The position numbers and the translations under genes are program-made. Shown here one piece after another: positions 16,058-25,052 of a stretch of DNA of 26,931 bases; the first letter of the stretch is position 1; every line of letters starts with the position of its first letter. The notes under the pieces were generated by a model, which was given only the letters and a program-made list of their open reading frames with translations, was not told the DNA's origin and ran no database searches. The stretch is from UBA8437 sp003445035 (GTDB lineage Bacteria; Planctomycetota; Planctomycetia; Planctomycetales; Planctomycetaceae). Location: contig CALCHI010000233.1 of NCBI GenBank assembly GCA_937901285.1, positions 1 through 26,931 on the forward strand, given 5' to 3'.

Positions 16058-19057
16058 ATGTCGGCGGAAACGCGAGGATCGCTGTTGTCACGACTGGCCG
16101 CGGTACTGGTCGTGGTGGTCGTGGTGGCGGTCGGCTGGAGGTGGCTGGGGTCGGGCGGGGAATCCGACGACGAGTTGGTGAAGCGGGCCCGGCGGGCCTA
16201 TCGGTTGCGGCATCTCGAAACGGCACTCGAACTGGCCGACCGCGTGATTGCCCGGTCGCCGGGCCACCGTGAAGCCTTGAGACTGGCCGGCGAGCTGTCG
16301 ATCGAGCGGGGTGACTACGATCGAAGCGTGGCGTACCTGTGCCAATTGCCTGACGCCGAGCAACCCGAACGGCTCACGGGGATGCTGGGACCGGGTGACC
16401 GGATGGACAGTCTCAGGTCGTTGTCCAGGTTGGCCGGGCAACTCGAAAAGCGGATTGGCGACGAGCCCCGTCACGCGATGGCCAACGATCACCTGGCCTT
16501 CATTCTGACCATCTCGGGTCGCCGCTGGGAGGCCCGCCGGCCGCTGTTGCAGTTGTTGCGGCGTGGCCGCTTCACCAAGCGGCACCTGCTGCTGCTTGGT
16601 GAATTCGAGAACGTGCTGGCCGATCCGGTGATGCTGGAGGCCTGCCTGCAGCAGGATCCGAACGAACACCTGGCCAACCTGGGGTTGGGGTTGATCGACG
16701 TGGAACGCAGGGACTTCGCGGGAGCCCTGGGCAGGTTCGAGTCGGTGTCTGCGGCGCGGCGCGACCTGGCCGAGGCGCACGCGCGGGTGCTGGTGACCGT
16801 GTTGGAACGCGGGAGTTCCGATGCGTCGGAGGACTATGTCGGTCGACGGAAATTGCTGGTCGACGAGAGGTTGCTGGAACATCCCCGGCTGTGGCTGGCC
16901 GATGCGCGGTGGGCCCGGTTGAACGGTCTGGACCGCCAGGCGGCCCGGTGCCTGTGGGAGGCGATTCGGCTGGAACCTGACCTGCGGGCGGCCAACTACC
17001 AGCTGTCCCAGGTCCTGGTGCAACTGGACAGGTCGGATGACGCCGGGCGATTTCGCGAACGGGCCCGTCAACTCGGAGCATTCGAACGGACACTCGGGTT
17101 GATCGAGACCCGCCTGAACCTGGAATCGGACTGGAACGACGTGGGCTTGCTGAGGAAGGCGGCCGAGCAATGCGAGGGGATGGGGCGGTTGTGGGAGGCC
17201 TTCGGGTGGGCCAGTGAGGCCCAGGTGCATGAGCCGCAGGTGGCGTGGGCCGGTGAACTGGTTGGTCGGGTCAAGCAGCGGCTGGCCGCCGACCGCGACG
17301 CCCCACAGACGCAGGCCGAACGCAATCCAGCCCACTCGATCGATCTCTCGGAATTTCCCCGTCTCGACTTCCTGGACCTGAAGTCCAGGGAAGTGGTTGC
17401 GGGGCCTGGTGGAACGGGGGCCGATGAGATCCGGTTTGACGACCGGGCCGCTGCCGCGGGGGTCGACTTCACCTATTTCAACAGTCCCGACCCCTCGACA
17501 CCGGGTGCGCTGATGTTCGAGTACACCGGGGGAGGGGTCGCGGTGCTCGATTACGATCGCGACGGCTGGCCCGACCTGTATTTCCCCCAGGGCTGCCCGT
17601 GGCCGGTGATCGAGGGTGGTGACCCGGACTACCACGATCGGCTCTTTCGCAACCAGGGCGACGGCACGTTTGCCGACGTGACCGAGACGACCGGCCTGGG
17701 TGACGGCCGGTTCAGCCAGGGGGCCGCGGTTGGCGACATCGACCAGGATGGCTGGCCCGATCTCTACGTGGCCAACATCGGTCGCAACCGGCTGTACCGG
17801 AACAACGGCGACGGGACGTTCCAGGATGTCACCCCCGGCCTGGGGATACCCGGGACGGGATGGACGACCAGTTGTCTGGTGGCCGACATCGATGGCGACG
17901 GTCGCGTCGATCTCTACGATGTCAACTATCTCGGCGGGCGTCGGTTGTTCTCGACGATCTGCGAATCGAGCGGAGTGAAGATGGCGTGCCATCCGCACGA
18001 GTTCCCCGCTGCCGAGGATCGCTGGTGGAAGGGAGACGGCCAGGGGGGGTTCGTCGATGCGACTCGTGCGGGAGGATTCTCCGCGGAGGACGGCAAGGGG
18101 CTGGGCATCGTCGTCGGCGGGTTCTCGCGACCGGAGCGAGTCGAGGTGTTTGTCGCCAACGATTCGGTGCCCAATTTCCTGTTCGCTCGATCTGCCGACA
18201 AGGTCTCGAAGGGTCGGTCGCTGTTCCGGCAGCGGGCGATGGTCGGTGGCCTCGCGGTGGATCGTGAAGGGCGGTCACAGGCCTGCATGGGTGTGGCTGC
18301 CGGAGATGCTGACGGTGACGGACGCCTGGACCTGTTCGTGACGAATTACTTCGACGAGCCCAATGCGCTTTACCGGCAGGTGGGCGATCTGGTTTTCAGT
18401 GATGCGACACGCAAGGCCGGACTGCGGGAACCGGGCTGGAGAATGCTCGGTTTCGGGACCCAGTTCCTCGACGCCGATCTCGACGGAGAGCTCGATCTGG
18501 TGGTCGCCAACGGACACGTCGACGACCTGCAGAAACTGAATCAGCCGTACCGGATGCGGCCGCAGTTCTATCGGAACGTGGGAGGCGGCCGGTTTGTCGA
18601 GTTGCCGGCCAGGGGGCTGGGGGATTATTTCGCCAGGGAACTGCTGGGACGGGGCCTGGCCCGTGCGGACCTGGATCGGGATGGCCGCGAGGACTTCGTG
18701 GTCTCGCATCTCGAACAGCCGGCGTCGTTGTTGTACAACCGGACACAAAAGCGCGGCGGCTGGCTGGCGGTTCGCCTGGTGGCGACATCGACAGCCAGAG
18801 AAGCGATCGGGGCCCGCGTGACGGTGGCCGACGGAGAGTGGCGGCGGGTGCACTTCCTGACTGCCGGAGACGGCTACATGGCCTCCAACCAACGGCAACT
18901 GGTCATCGGGCTGGGGGCCCGGAAACGGGTCAAGAGCCTGTTGGTCGAGTGGCCGTCGGGGGAATCCACGAAATTCACAGATGTTGCTGCGGGTGGTGAA
19001 CTGGTGATTGTCGAGGGGCAGACTCGGGCAATACGGCTGCCTTCGGCCGGTCACTAG
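16058..19057 (+). CDS. Membrane-anchored TPR plus FG-GAP/VCBS protein with ASPIC/UnbV end
   Basis: A 999-residue protein. The N-terminal anchor (about 13-30, very Val-rich) precedes a long helical region with TPR-like repeats (about 45-400, e.g. LADRVIARSPGHREALRLAG). A FG-GAP/VCBS beta-propeller starts at about 455 with DYDRDGWPD, DIDQDGWPD, DIDGDGRVD, DADGDGRLD, DADLDGELD and DLDRDGRED. The ASPIC/UnbV domain is at about 898-985. A cysteine pair, ICESSGVKMACHPH, sits in one repeat. It should face the periplasm and bind calcium; TPR regions usually bind proteins. The ATG follows the stop of the upstream FG-GAP gene by a single base, so the two are surely co-transcribed and may act together. 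The end overlaps the convergent xseB gene by four bases (CTAG). Confidence 0.88.
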   Translation: MSAETRGSLLSRLAAVLVVVVVVAVGWRWLGSGGESDDELVKRARRAYRLRHLETALELADRVIARSPGHREALRLAGELSIERGDYDRSVAYLCQLPDAEQPERLTGMLGPGDRMDSLRSLSRLAGQLEKRIGDEPRHAMANDHLAFILTISGRRWEARRPLLQLLRRGRFTKRHLLLLGEFENVLADPVMLEACLQQDPNEHLANLGLGLIDVERRDFAGALGRFESVSAARRDLAEAHARVLVTVLERGSSDASEDYVGRRKLLVDERLLEHPRLWLADARWARLNGLDRQAARCLWEAIRLEPDLRAANYQLSQVLVQLDRSDDAGRFRERARQLGAFERTLGLIETRLNLESDWNDVGLLRKAAEQCEGMGRLWEAFGWASEAQVHEPQVAWAGELVGRVKQRLAADRDAPQTQAERNPAHSIDLSEFPRLDFLDLKSREVVAGPGGTGADEIRFDDRAAAAGVDFTYFNSPDPSTPGALMFEYTGGGVAVLDYDRDGWPDLYFPQGCPWPVIEGGDPDYHDRLFRNQGDGTFADVTETTGLGDGRFSQGAAVGDIDQDGWPDLYVANIGRNRLYRNNGDGTFQDVTPGLGIPGTGWTTSCLVADIDGDGRVDLYDVNYLGGRRLFSTICESSGVKMACHPHEFPAAEDRWWKGDGQGGFVDATRAGGFSAEDGKGLGIVVGGFSRPERVEVFVANDSVPNFLFARSADKVSKGRSLFRQRAMVGGLAVDREGRSQACMGVAAGDADGDGRLDLFVTNYFDEPNALYRQVGDLVFSDATRKAGLREPGWRMLGFGTQFLDADLDGELDLVVANGHVDDLQKLNQPYRMRPQFYRNVGGGRFVELPARGLGDYFARELLGRGLARADLDRDGREDFVVSHLEQPASLLYNRTQKRGGWLAVRLVATSTAREAIGARVTVADGEWRRVHFLTAGDGYMASNQRQLVIGLGARKRVKSLLVEWPSGESTKFTDVAAGGELVIVEGQTRAIRLPSAGH

Positions 19058-19377
19058 AACAACGACTTGTCGTCAGAGTCATCGTCCTGGCCACCGGCGT
19101 CCGATTCCTTGTCGATGGTCGCTTCGTTTTCGAGCGGTTCGGTTTTCGGGTTGCCGTCGGCGTCGAATCCGGTCAGCGTCTCGATCCTCTGTTCAGCCTG
19201 CTCGAGCACATCGTTGCAGGTCTTCAGCAGTCCAATGCCCTGCTCGAATCGTGACAGGGATTCCTCGAGACCCAGCGAGCCGGATTCGAGCGACTCGACG
19301 ATCTCCTGAAGCGTCTGCAACGCCTCTTCGAATGACACGTCGGGTGTGGTTTCGCCTGCGGAATTGTCCTTGGCCAT
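19054..19377 (-). CDS. xseB: Exodeoxyribonuclease VII small subunit
   Basis: A 107-residue protein. Residues about 14-70 match the XseB family: FEEALQTLQEIVESLESGSL, then LEESLSRFEQGIGLLKTC, a helical hairpin that binds the large subunit. Exonuclease VII degrades single-stranded DNA to oligonucleotides. The last 35 residues are an acidic Asp/Glu-rich tail, longer than in the roughly 80-residue Escherichia coli protein. It lies directly downstream of xseA (53-base gap) with an AGGAA site before its ATG. Its stop shares CTAG with the convergent FG-GAP gene. Confidence 0.93.
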   Translation of the reverse strand: MAKDNSAGETTPDVSFEEALQTLQEIVESLESGSLGLEESLSRFEQGIGLLKTCNDVLEQAEQRIETLTGFDADGNPKTEPLENEATIDKESDAGGQDDDSDDKSLF

Positions 19378-19430
19378 CGTCTGGTTCCTGTTGCCTTGTG
19401 AGTCTGGTTGGCTTTTCTGCTTTCCGGTGC

Positions 19431-20657
19431 CTACCCGGTCTCCTCGATTGTCTCGACCCGGCTGGTGACCCGTCCGTCGGCCAGGGTGGTCGAGATCTGG
19501 GTGCCGATCTCCAACTGCCCGGTATTGCGGACGACATCGCCGTCGGTGGTGTGTGTCACCGAGTAACCTCGGCCGAGCACTTCCAGCGGGCTCAGGGCCT
19601 GCAGGGCCGCGGCGGCAGTGCCCAGCCGGTCACGGTTCGATCGGGTCACGCCGCGGACGGCGTGGTCGATGCGTCGTTGCAGTTCGTCGACACGGCCGGC
19701 GAGTTCACGGATCCGTCCGTGGGGACGGACCAGCACCGGCCTGGAGGCGAGTCCCGTCAGCAGCCCGCGAGCGCGTTGGGCCCGTTGCTGGAGTGCTCCG
19801 GTCAGCCGTGTCCGCACGGCGGCCAGCGAGGCCGTGAATTCGTCGCGGTGCGGGACGACCAGTTCACCGGCTTCGCTGGGAGTCAGCGCCCGCACATCGG
19901 CAACCAGGTCGGCGATGCTCACATCGATTTCGTGCCCGACGGCACTGACCAGTGGGATGGGGCACTCGGCAATCGCCCGTGCCACGATCTCCTCGTTGAA
20001 CGCCCAGAGGTCCTCCAGGCTGCCGCCACCCCGACCGGCGATCACCACGTCGACTCCCGGCAGTGTGGGGACCAGCTCGATCGCCCCGGCGATTTCCTCG
20101 GCCGCTCCCGCCCCCTGGACCCGGACAGGCAACAGGACGATCTCGACGGCCGGCCACCGGCGGGTGATCACCTGCAGCATGTCGCGGACTGCGGCTCCGG
20201 TGGGGCTGGTGACCAGGGCGATTCGACGCGGGAATCGCGGGATGGGCTGCTTGCGTTCGGCGTCGAACAGTCCCTCGGCAGACAGGCGTTCCTGCAACTG
20301 GCGGAAGGCCAGTTCCAGGGCGCCGACCCCCTTGGGAGTCAGTTGCTTGATGACCAGCTGGTACTGCCCCCGCGGCAGGTAGACCTCGACACCGCCGCGG
20401 GCGACAACCTCGAGTCCGTCGGCGAGGTCGAACTTGAGCCGCGCGGCGGTGCTTCTCCAGATCACCGCCGAGATCTGGGACTCGTCGTCCTTGAGCGTGA
20501 GGTAGACGTGTCCGGAGCGGGCGGGACGGCAGTTGGAGATTTCGCCGGTGACCCAGACGTCGGGGTAGTGGCTTTCGAGCTGGTCCTTGATCTGGCGGGT
20601 CAGTTCCGAGACCGTTCGTGCCGTTTCTCCCCCGTCGTGTTGTGTGGCGGTCGACAT
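19431..20657 (-). CDS. xseA: Exodeoxyribonuclease VII large subunit
   Basis: A 408-residue XseA. The N-terminal OB-fold is seen in VWVTGEISNCRPARSGHVYLTLKD, and the catalytic domain in ALVTSPTGAAVRDML, VVIAGRGGGSLEDLWAFN and PLVSAVGHEIDVSIADLVAD, all canonical. A helical region follows, then the C-terminal LEVLGRGYSVTH typical of the family. It forms exonuclease VII with XseB and acts on single-stranded DNA in repair. It is slightly shorter than the roughly 450-residue Escherichia coli protein, mainly in the helical part. A GGAGGGG site nine bases before the ATG confirms the start. The gene is 33 bases downstream of the sugar isomerase-like gene and likely shares its promoter. Confidence 0.95.
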   Translation of the reverse strand: MSTATQHDGGETARTVSELTRQIKDQLESHYPDVWVTGEISNCRPARSGHVYLTLKDDESQISAVIWRSTAARLKFDLADGLEVVARGGVEVYLPRGQYQLVIKQLTPKGVGALELAFRQLQERLSAEGLFDAERKQPIPRFPRRIALVTSPTGAAVRDMLQVITRRWPAVEIVLLPVRVQGAGAAEEIAGAIELVPTLPGVDVVIAGRGGGSLEDLWAFNEEIVARAIAECPIPLVSAVGHEIDVSIADLVADVRALTPSEAGELVVPHRDEFTASLAAVRTRLTGALQQRAQRARGLLTGLASRPVLVRPHGRIRELAGRVDELQRRIDHAVRGVTRSNRDRLGTAAAALQALSPLEVLGRGYSVTHTTDGDVVRNTGQLEIGTQISTTLADGRVTSRVETIEETG

Positions 20658-20690
20658 CGCGACTTTCCCCTCCGTGTTCGTCCGGTTCTG

Positions 20691-21491
20691 CTAACCCGCC
20701 GCGATCGTCCGCAGTATGGAAACGGCACGAGTGGCATCGTCGGCGGGGTCATCGCCGCCGGAGGCCCCGGCGGTCAGCCAGCCGGGGTATTCAGCCTCGG
20801 CCAGAACCGCCAGCATCTCGTCCCAGACCACCTCGCCTCGCCCGACCGGCACCTCGCGAAACGACCCGTCAGAAGCGCGGACCGCATCCCGTGCCCACAC
20901 GTGTTTCACCACGTCGAACAGCTCGCGGAACGTCTCGACCGGATTGATTCCTCGGCCGCTCCAGGCGGCGGGATTGAAGTCGACACCGATCGGGCCCGCG
21001 TCGACATCGTCGAGCAACCCCTTGAATTTCTCGAGGTCGGAGGCGGCGACATCGATGACGGGGATGGCACCGACGTGGTTGCCGTGTCGAGCGAGGTCGT
21101 TGAGGACTTCGACCAGCAGGTCCCGGTCGTTGCGACCCGCCTCGTTCACCTCGTCGGACGGAATCGGTCCGATTCCCAGCGTGACCACATCGGTTCCCAG
21201 TGCCCTGGCGAAAGTTAACGCGGACCGCACTGCCTCGACGCGGGCATCGAGGTCGCGTCGGTCGGCGAATCCCCGTCGGGTGGGGAAACTGGTCGCGGCG
21301 AGGGCGAGCCCGAGTTCATCGAGGTGCTTGCGGAAGTGCCGGATGGAGGTCGAAGAGAACTCGGACGGCTTGATCCCGTATCGCGTGTCGACCAGAACGC
21401 CCTCGGCCCCGGTCCTGGCGGCTCGCTTGAGAGCGGATTTCAACTGGTCACCAAAGACCGAGAGAGCGACGCAACAGCGGAGGCGGTGCAT
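20691..21491 (-). CDS. Sugar phosphate isomerase/epimerase-like TIM barrel protein
   Basis: A 266-residue protein of the xylose isomerase-like TIM barrel (AP_endonuc_2) group. Supporting stretches are GAEGVLVDTRYGIKPSE near the N-terminus, ALGTDVVTLGIGPIP in the middle, IGVDFNPAAW and VKHVWARDAVRAS, and VGRGEVVWDEML near the C-terminus; these follow the usual strand order with acidic and His residues at strand ends. Members isomerise or epimerise sugars; the substrate is unknown. There is no signal peptide. The ATG at 21491 is preferred to an upstream in-frame TTG at 21515. It appears to lead a three-gene unit with xseA and xseB; the functional link to DNA repair is unclear. Confidence 0.78.
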   Translation of the reverse strand: MHRLRCCVALSVFGDQLKSALKRAARTGAEGVLVDTRYGIKPSEFSSTSIRHFRKHLDELGLALAATSFPTRRGFADRRDLDARVEAVRSALTFARALGTDVVTLGIGPIPSDEVNEAGRNDRDLLVEVLNDLARHGNHVGAIPVIDVAASDLEKFKGLLDDVDAGPIGVDFNPAAWSGRGINPVETFRELFDVVKHVWARDAVRASDGSFREVPVGRGEVVWDEMLAVLAEAEYPGWLTAGASGGDDPADDATRAVSILRTIAAG

Positions 21492-21529
21492 GGCGGGGAA
21501 GTTTCCCTGTAACAACGGATCGTGGAGGG

Positions 21530-21558
21530 ATTGAAACGGATTGTCACGACACGTTCAA
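21530..21558 (-). promoter_or_regulatory. Predicted promoter of the isomerase-xseA-xseB unit
   Basis: On the minus strand TTGAAC (21558-21553) and TTCAAT (21535-21530) are separated by 17 bases, each matching four of six positions of the sigma-70 consensus. A transcript would start near 21523, about 32 bases before the ATG. The hydrolase genes upstream end at 21599, so an independent start here is plausible. Confidence 0.4.
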
Positions 21559-21598
21559 GAAGCCGCGACCAACCCGTACGTCTTCGCTGTGATCTGGC

Positions 21599-22444
21599 TC
21601 AGCCGGTGCCCAACCACTCCACGGCTCGTCGAAGCGGCTCGTCAGGATCGTTGGTGTAGTGCATGTCCGCCCCTGCGATCAACTCGACGGCCAGTCGTTC
21701 GGCGGGGATTTCCAGCGCGGCCAGGTCAACGGGAAGGCTGCCGAAGGCCGGTGAGCGTTCGACGCTGTCACCGCCGACGAGCACCAGGACCGGGCAGGAG
21801 ACCTGTGGCAGGTGCCGGACCAGGTCGTAACGGTCCTCGGGACCATATTTCTCGATGTAACCCGCGGCACGAATCCACATTGGCAACGGTTGTCGAACCG
21901 GGATCAACTCGTCGCCACGATCCGCTTCGACCATCTCACAGGCCCGAGCATAGTCCTCACGAAACGGTTCGGCTGCCGGATGCTGTTGGAACATCCGGTG
22001 ACAGAAGCGTGGCGGGGAGATGGCGATGATCGCGGCGGGGTCGACGGCCCCGGCCGCCGTGGCGTAGATCGACTTGACCCCGCCCATGCTGTGGCCGACC
22101 AGCACGATGCGTTCCCAGTCACGTTCCCGACCCCAGGCGCACCACGCGGCCAGGTCGAGTTGGCAGTCGTCGATCTGCTCGAGAGCCGCTCCCCCCCGGC
22201 CTCCCGCCAGCCCGTCGTGACCTCGCGTGTTGATTCTCAACGCCGGCGTTCCCGCTGCGGCGACGGTTGCGGCGGCGTGTTCGAGGATTCCGGGCGAGTA
22301 GAAATTGTTCCCCGTGCCGTGAACCAGGATCACCAGGTCGGCCGGCCAGGCCCGCGGGCCGGACGGGGCAGCGGCTGGCCGGAGCAGTGCCCCGTCCAGG
22401 CGGACGTTGTCGTCGGTGCGGGTCCTGATCAGTTCGACCGTCAT
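21599..22444 (-). CDS. Alpha/beta hydrolase
   Basis: A 281-residue protein with the alpha/beta-hydrolase layout: VILVHGTGNNFYSPG oxyanion region, GHSMGG nucleophile elbow, an acidic residue near LVGGDS, and a probable catalytic His in ADMHYTND close to the end. There is no signal peptide, so it should be cytoplasmic. The substrate is unknown. The ATG overlaps the stop of the upstream exported hydrolase as ATGA, a strong sign of translational coupling and possibly of consecutive action on one substrate outside and then inside the cell; the latter is inference. Confidence 0.82.
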   Translation of the reverse strand: MTVELIRTRTDDNVRLDGALLRPAAAPSGPRAWPADLVILVHGTGNNFYSPGILEHAAATVAAAGTPALRINTRGHDGLAGGRGGAALEQIDDCQLDLAAWCAWGRERDWERIVLVGHSMGGVKSIYATAAGAVDPAAIIAISPPRFCHRMFQQHPAAEPFREDYARACEMVEADRGDELIPVRQPLPMWIRAAGYIEKYGPEDRYDLVRHLPQVSCPVLVLVGGDSVERSPAFGSLPVDLAALEIPAERLAVELIAGADMHYTNDPDEPLRRAVEWLGTG

Positions 22445-23727
22445 CGGTCGTCCTTCGCCTTCTTCTTGCCGTTATCGAGTTCGGCCAGTCTCTTGCGGAG
22501 TGCCGGGATACGCTTCCGGGCCTGTTGGACCGCGTCGGCATCCTGCCCGTCCTGCAGGATGCGAGACCAGAGCGTGACGGCGAACTTCAGCATGTCGGCT
22601 CGACCTGGGGCGTACTGCTTGGGCAGCGGTCCACTGCCGTAAGCGTCGATGCCGCGTGCGCGGGCGATCAGGATCCGCCGTTGTTCAGCGATGTCCTGTT
22701 TTTCCCACGGCCGTTGGTCCCGTGCCTCGTATTTCAACAGGGTGTTTTCGGCTGTTGCGGCCTCGGGCAGTCCGGTCCAGCGGACACGGATTCCCTTCAG
22801 TTGCATCAATCCCGAGTAGAGCGTGCCAGGATCGGTGAGCCGCTTGTTGGCTTCGGCCAACACCGCCCGTGCAGTGGCCTGGCGGTCTGGCGCTGTGCCG
22901 GGAGCCAGTCGCGATGCGGGCCAGGCGGTGGCCAGTTTCTTTCGCCGTGGTTGGTCCTGCTCGAGCCATTCGAAGACCGCGGGGACCGGCCCCGCCGGCA
23001 CCGAGTGTCCCGCACCCGGTTCGACCCACACTCTCGTGCGGACTCCCACTTCCTTCAACTGGGGACCGCGGAATCGTTCGACCTCGCCACGATTGAAATC
23101 GGTTTCGCCGGTCACCAGCGCCACGCTCAGTCGGTCCATCACCCTGTGCCGCAACCAGGATTCCGGTCTCAGGTCCCCGGCCGCACAGAAGCTGACGATT
23201 CCTCCGAACATCTCGGGCAAGGCGAACCCGATCGTGCAGGCCACTCGGCCGCCTCCCGAGAAACCCGCCAGGTAGGTGCGGTCGGGATCGATCGGGTATC
23301 TGCGGCGGAGGTCATCAAGGACATCGAGCACGATATTGACCCGCCGCGGGAACGGGCAGCGGTTTCCCGCGCCCCGCGGGCTCGCCAACAGCACTCCTTG
23401 CCTGCGACAGGTTGACGTGAAGGCCGAGAACCCCGAGGGGTTGTCGCCGGGGGAGATGAACAACACGAGCGGCACCAGCTTGGTGGTCACCTTGGCCGGG
23501 ACGACCAGGCGGTAGGTCTGTTCGGTCGAGACGTACCCCTTGGTCCACTCGGCCGGGGGCTTCGCCGGACTCTGGTTTGAGAGTGCGAAGACCCAGTCGA
23601 GACGAGTGGGATTGGCGACGGTGACCCGGTCGTGGGTGCCTGGCGGCAGCGGCTCGGCCGAGTGGACTCGGCCGAGATTCAGTATGGCGAGGGTGGCCAG
23701 GACCACCAGCCCAGGTTGTCGACTCAT
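22441..23727 (-). CDS. Exported alpha/beta hydrolase (poly-ester depolymerase-like) with C-terminal helical extension
   Basis: About 428 residues. A signal peptide (LVVLATLAILNLGRVHSA, likely cleavage VHSA-EP) is followed by a hydrolase domain of the kind found in polyhydroxybutyrate depolymerase-like esterases: LVLFISPGDNPSG, nucleophile elbow AGFSGGGR, Asp in TGETDFN and His in PGAGHSVP. After about residue 270 comes a Lys/Arg-rich helical segment with no recognised domain (IPALRKRLAELDNGKKK at the end). The ATG at 23727 is chosen over 23736 because GGGAG lies nine bases before it, while it directly abuts the other. The cytoplasmic hydrolase gene follows with an ATGA overlap. Confidence 0.8.
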   Translation of the reverse strand: MSRQPGLVVLATLAILNLGRVHSAEPLPPGTHDRVTVANPTRLDWVFALSNQSPAKPPAEWTKGYVSTEQTYRLVVPAKVTTKLVPLVLFISPGDNPSGFSAFTSTCRRQGVLLASPRGAGNRCPFPRRVNIVLDVLDDLRRRYPIDPDRTYLAGFSGGGRVACTIGFALPEMFGGIVSFCAAGDLRPESWLRHRVMDRLSVALVTGETDFNRGEVERFRGPQLKEVGVRTRVWVEPGAGHSVPAGPVPAVFEWLEQDQPRRKKLATAWPASRLAPGTAPDRQATARAVLAEANKRLTDPGTLYSGLMQLKGIRVRWTGLPEAATAENTLLKYEARDQRPWEKQDIAEQRRILIARARGIDAYGSGPLPKQYAPGRADMLKFAVTLWSRILQDGQDADAVQQARKRIPALRKRLAELDNGKKKAKDDR

Positions 23728-23780
23728 CAGCGGCATCTCCCGTCATGACCCAGGAATGTCACTCGTGCCTCTCATCCTCG

Positions 23781-23818
23781 CGCCGCTCCGGCAAAGGGTC
23801 AAGCAGCCCGGAGCGGTG
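23781..23818. repeat. Inverted repeat in the hydrolase/hisC divergent region
   Basis: CCGCTCCGG (23783-23791) and CCGGAGCGG (23808-23816) are perfect 9-base arms around a 16-base loop, extendable by two further pairs (one G-T). It lies between two divergent genes, upstream of the predicted hisC promoter and in the presumed leader or promoter area of the hydrolase gene. It is not followed by a T run, so it is not an obvious terminator. Confidence 0.35.
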
Positions 23819-23836
23819 GCTATCGTGCGTGAGTGG

Positions 23837-23865
23837 TTGACGACATCCGGAATGGTGCCGAGAAT
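23837..23865 (+). promoter_or_regulatory. Predicted hisC promoter
   Basis: TTGACG (five of six matches) and GAGAAT (four of six) are 17 bases apart. Transcription would start near 23872, giving a leader of about 36 bases before the hisC ATG. This is a consensus match only. Confidence 0.42.
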
Positions 23866-23907
23866 CGCCGTTTGGTCTCATCCGATTCTCCTCGACCCGG
23901 CGGTCTC

Positions 23908-24990
23908 ATGTCTTCCCCGTCACCTCCCTTTCGCCCCGACGTGGCCCGGTTGGCCGGGTATCTGCCCGGCGAGCAGCCCCAGGAGGAGGGGTGGGTGAAA
24001 CTGAACACCAACGAGAACCCCTATCCTCCGTCACCGAAGGTGGTCGAGGCGATCCGGCAAGCGGCCGAGGGGCGTCTGAATCTCTATCCCGATCCGCTCG
24101 GACGGGATTTCTGCCGGGCGGCCGCCCGGTTGTTCGACGTTGATCCCGAGTGGATTATTCCGGGCAACGGGAGCGACGAGATCCTGACGATCCTGTTGAG
24201 GACCTTTGTCGATCCGGGGCAGAAGATCGCCTATCCCTATCCCAGTTACGTGCTGTACGAGACCCTGGGCCAGATCCAGGGAGCGGTGGTTGACCGGATC
24301 GCTTTGCGGGACGACTGGTCGTGGCCGCTTGAGGAGGCCGGGGGGCGGTTGGCGGACTGCCGTCTGCTGTTTGTGCCCAACCCGAACTCACCTTCGGGAA
24401 ACCGGTTCCCCGACGAGGACCTGCTGCAACTGGTGCCCGATGACGGTGTGCTGGTGCTCGACGAGGCGTACGGGGACTTCTGTGACGAACCGCACTCCGG
24501 CGAATTGCTGAGTTCGCAGGAGGCGGCGGGACGGATGGTGGTGACGCGGACACTGAGCAAATCGTACAGCCTGGCGGGGCTGCGATTGGGGTTCGGCGTG
24601 GCACACCCCGATCTGGTGGCGGGAATGAAAAAGGTCAAGGACAGTTACAACTGTGACACGCTGTCGCTGGCTGCCGGTGTGGCGGCATTGGAGGACAGCG
24701 ATTGGATGTGTGAAAACGCTGCGAGGATTCGCCGGACACGGGTTCGGCTTGTCGAGGGTCTGGCCACCCGGGGGTTCGACGTGGTTCCCAGCCAGGCCAA
24801 CTTCGTCTGGGCCACACATCCGGATGGAGAGCACCGGCGGCGGTTCGAGGCGCTGAAGAGGGAGCGGGTGCTGGTGAGGTACATGGTGTTCGAGGCCGAG
24901 GAGCCGCGTCGTGAGGGATTGAGAGTCACGGTGGGGACCGACGAACAGGTCGATCGGTTCTTCGAGGCACTCGATGGTGTCGGGTCGTAG
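23908..24990 (+). CDS. hisC: Histidinol-phosphate aminotransferase
   Basis: A 360-residue PLP-dependent fold-type I aminotransferase that converts imidazole acetol phosphate and glutamate to histidinol phosphate in histidine synthesis. HisC-type features are KLNTNENPYPPSP at the N-terminus, GNGSDEIL, FVPNPNSPSG, VLDEAYGDF, and the PLP-lysine motif TLSKSYSLAGLRLGF with Lys218. SQANFVWA and the C-terminal LRVTVGT stretch also fit. The ATG at 23908 is chosen because the preceding in-frame codons overlap the predicted promoter and look non-coding; no Shine-Dalgarno is obvious. hisB follows after 118 bases, supporting the histidine assignment over other aminotransferases of this branch. Confidence 0.92.
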   Translation: MSSPSPPFRPDVARLAGYLPGEQPQEEGWVKLNTNENPYPPSPKVVEAIRQAAEGRLNLYPDPLGRDFCRAAARLFDVDPEWIIPGNGSDEILTILLRTFVDPGQKIAYPYPSYVLYETLGQIQGAVVDRIALRDDWSWPLEEAGGRLADCRLLFVPNPNSPSGNRFPDEDLLQLVPDDGVLVLDEAYGDFCDEPHSGELLSSQEAAGRMVVTRTLSKSYSLAGLRLGFGVAHPDLVAGMKKVKDSYNCDTLSLAAGVAALEDSDWMCENAARIRRTRVRLVEGLATRGFDVVPSQANFVWATHPDGEHRRRFEALKRERVLVRYMVFEAEEPRREGLRVTVGTDEQVDRFFEALDGVGS

Positions 24991-25052
24991 CGGTTGTGAG
25001 GGTCGAAAACGGTGCCGACCGGCCTGGGCCGGACGAACCGCACCGGCAGTGA

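Noticed and set aside
19008..21218. A 736-codon plus-strand frame across xseA, xseB and the isomerase gene
   Set aside because: It runs antisense to three well-supported genes and shows only a shadow composition.
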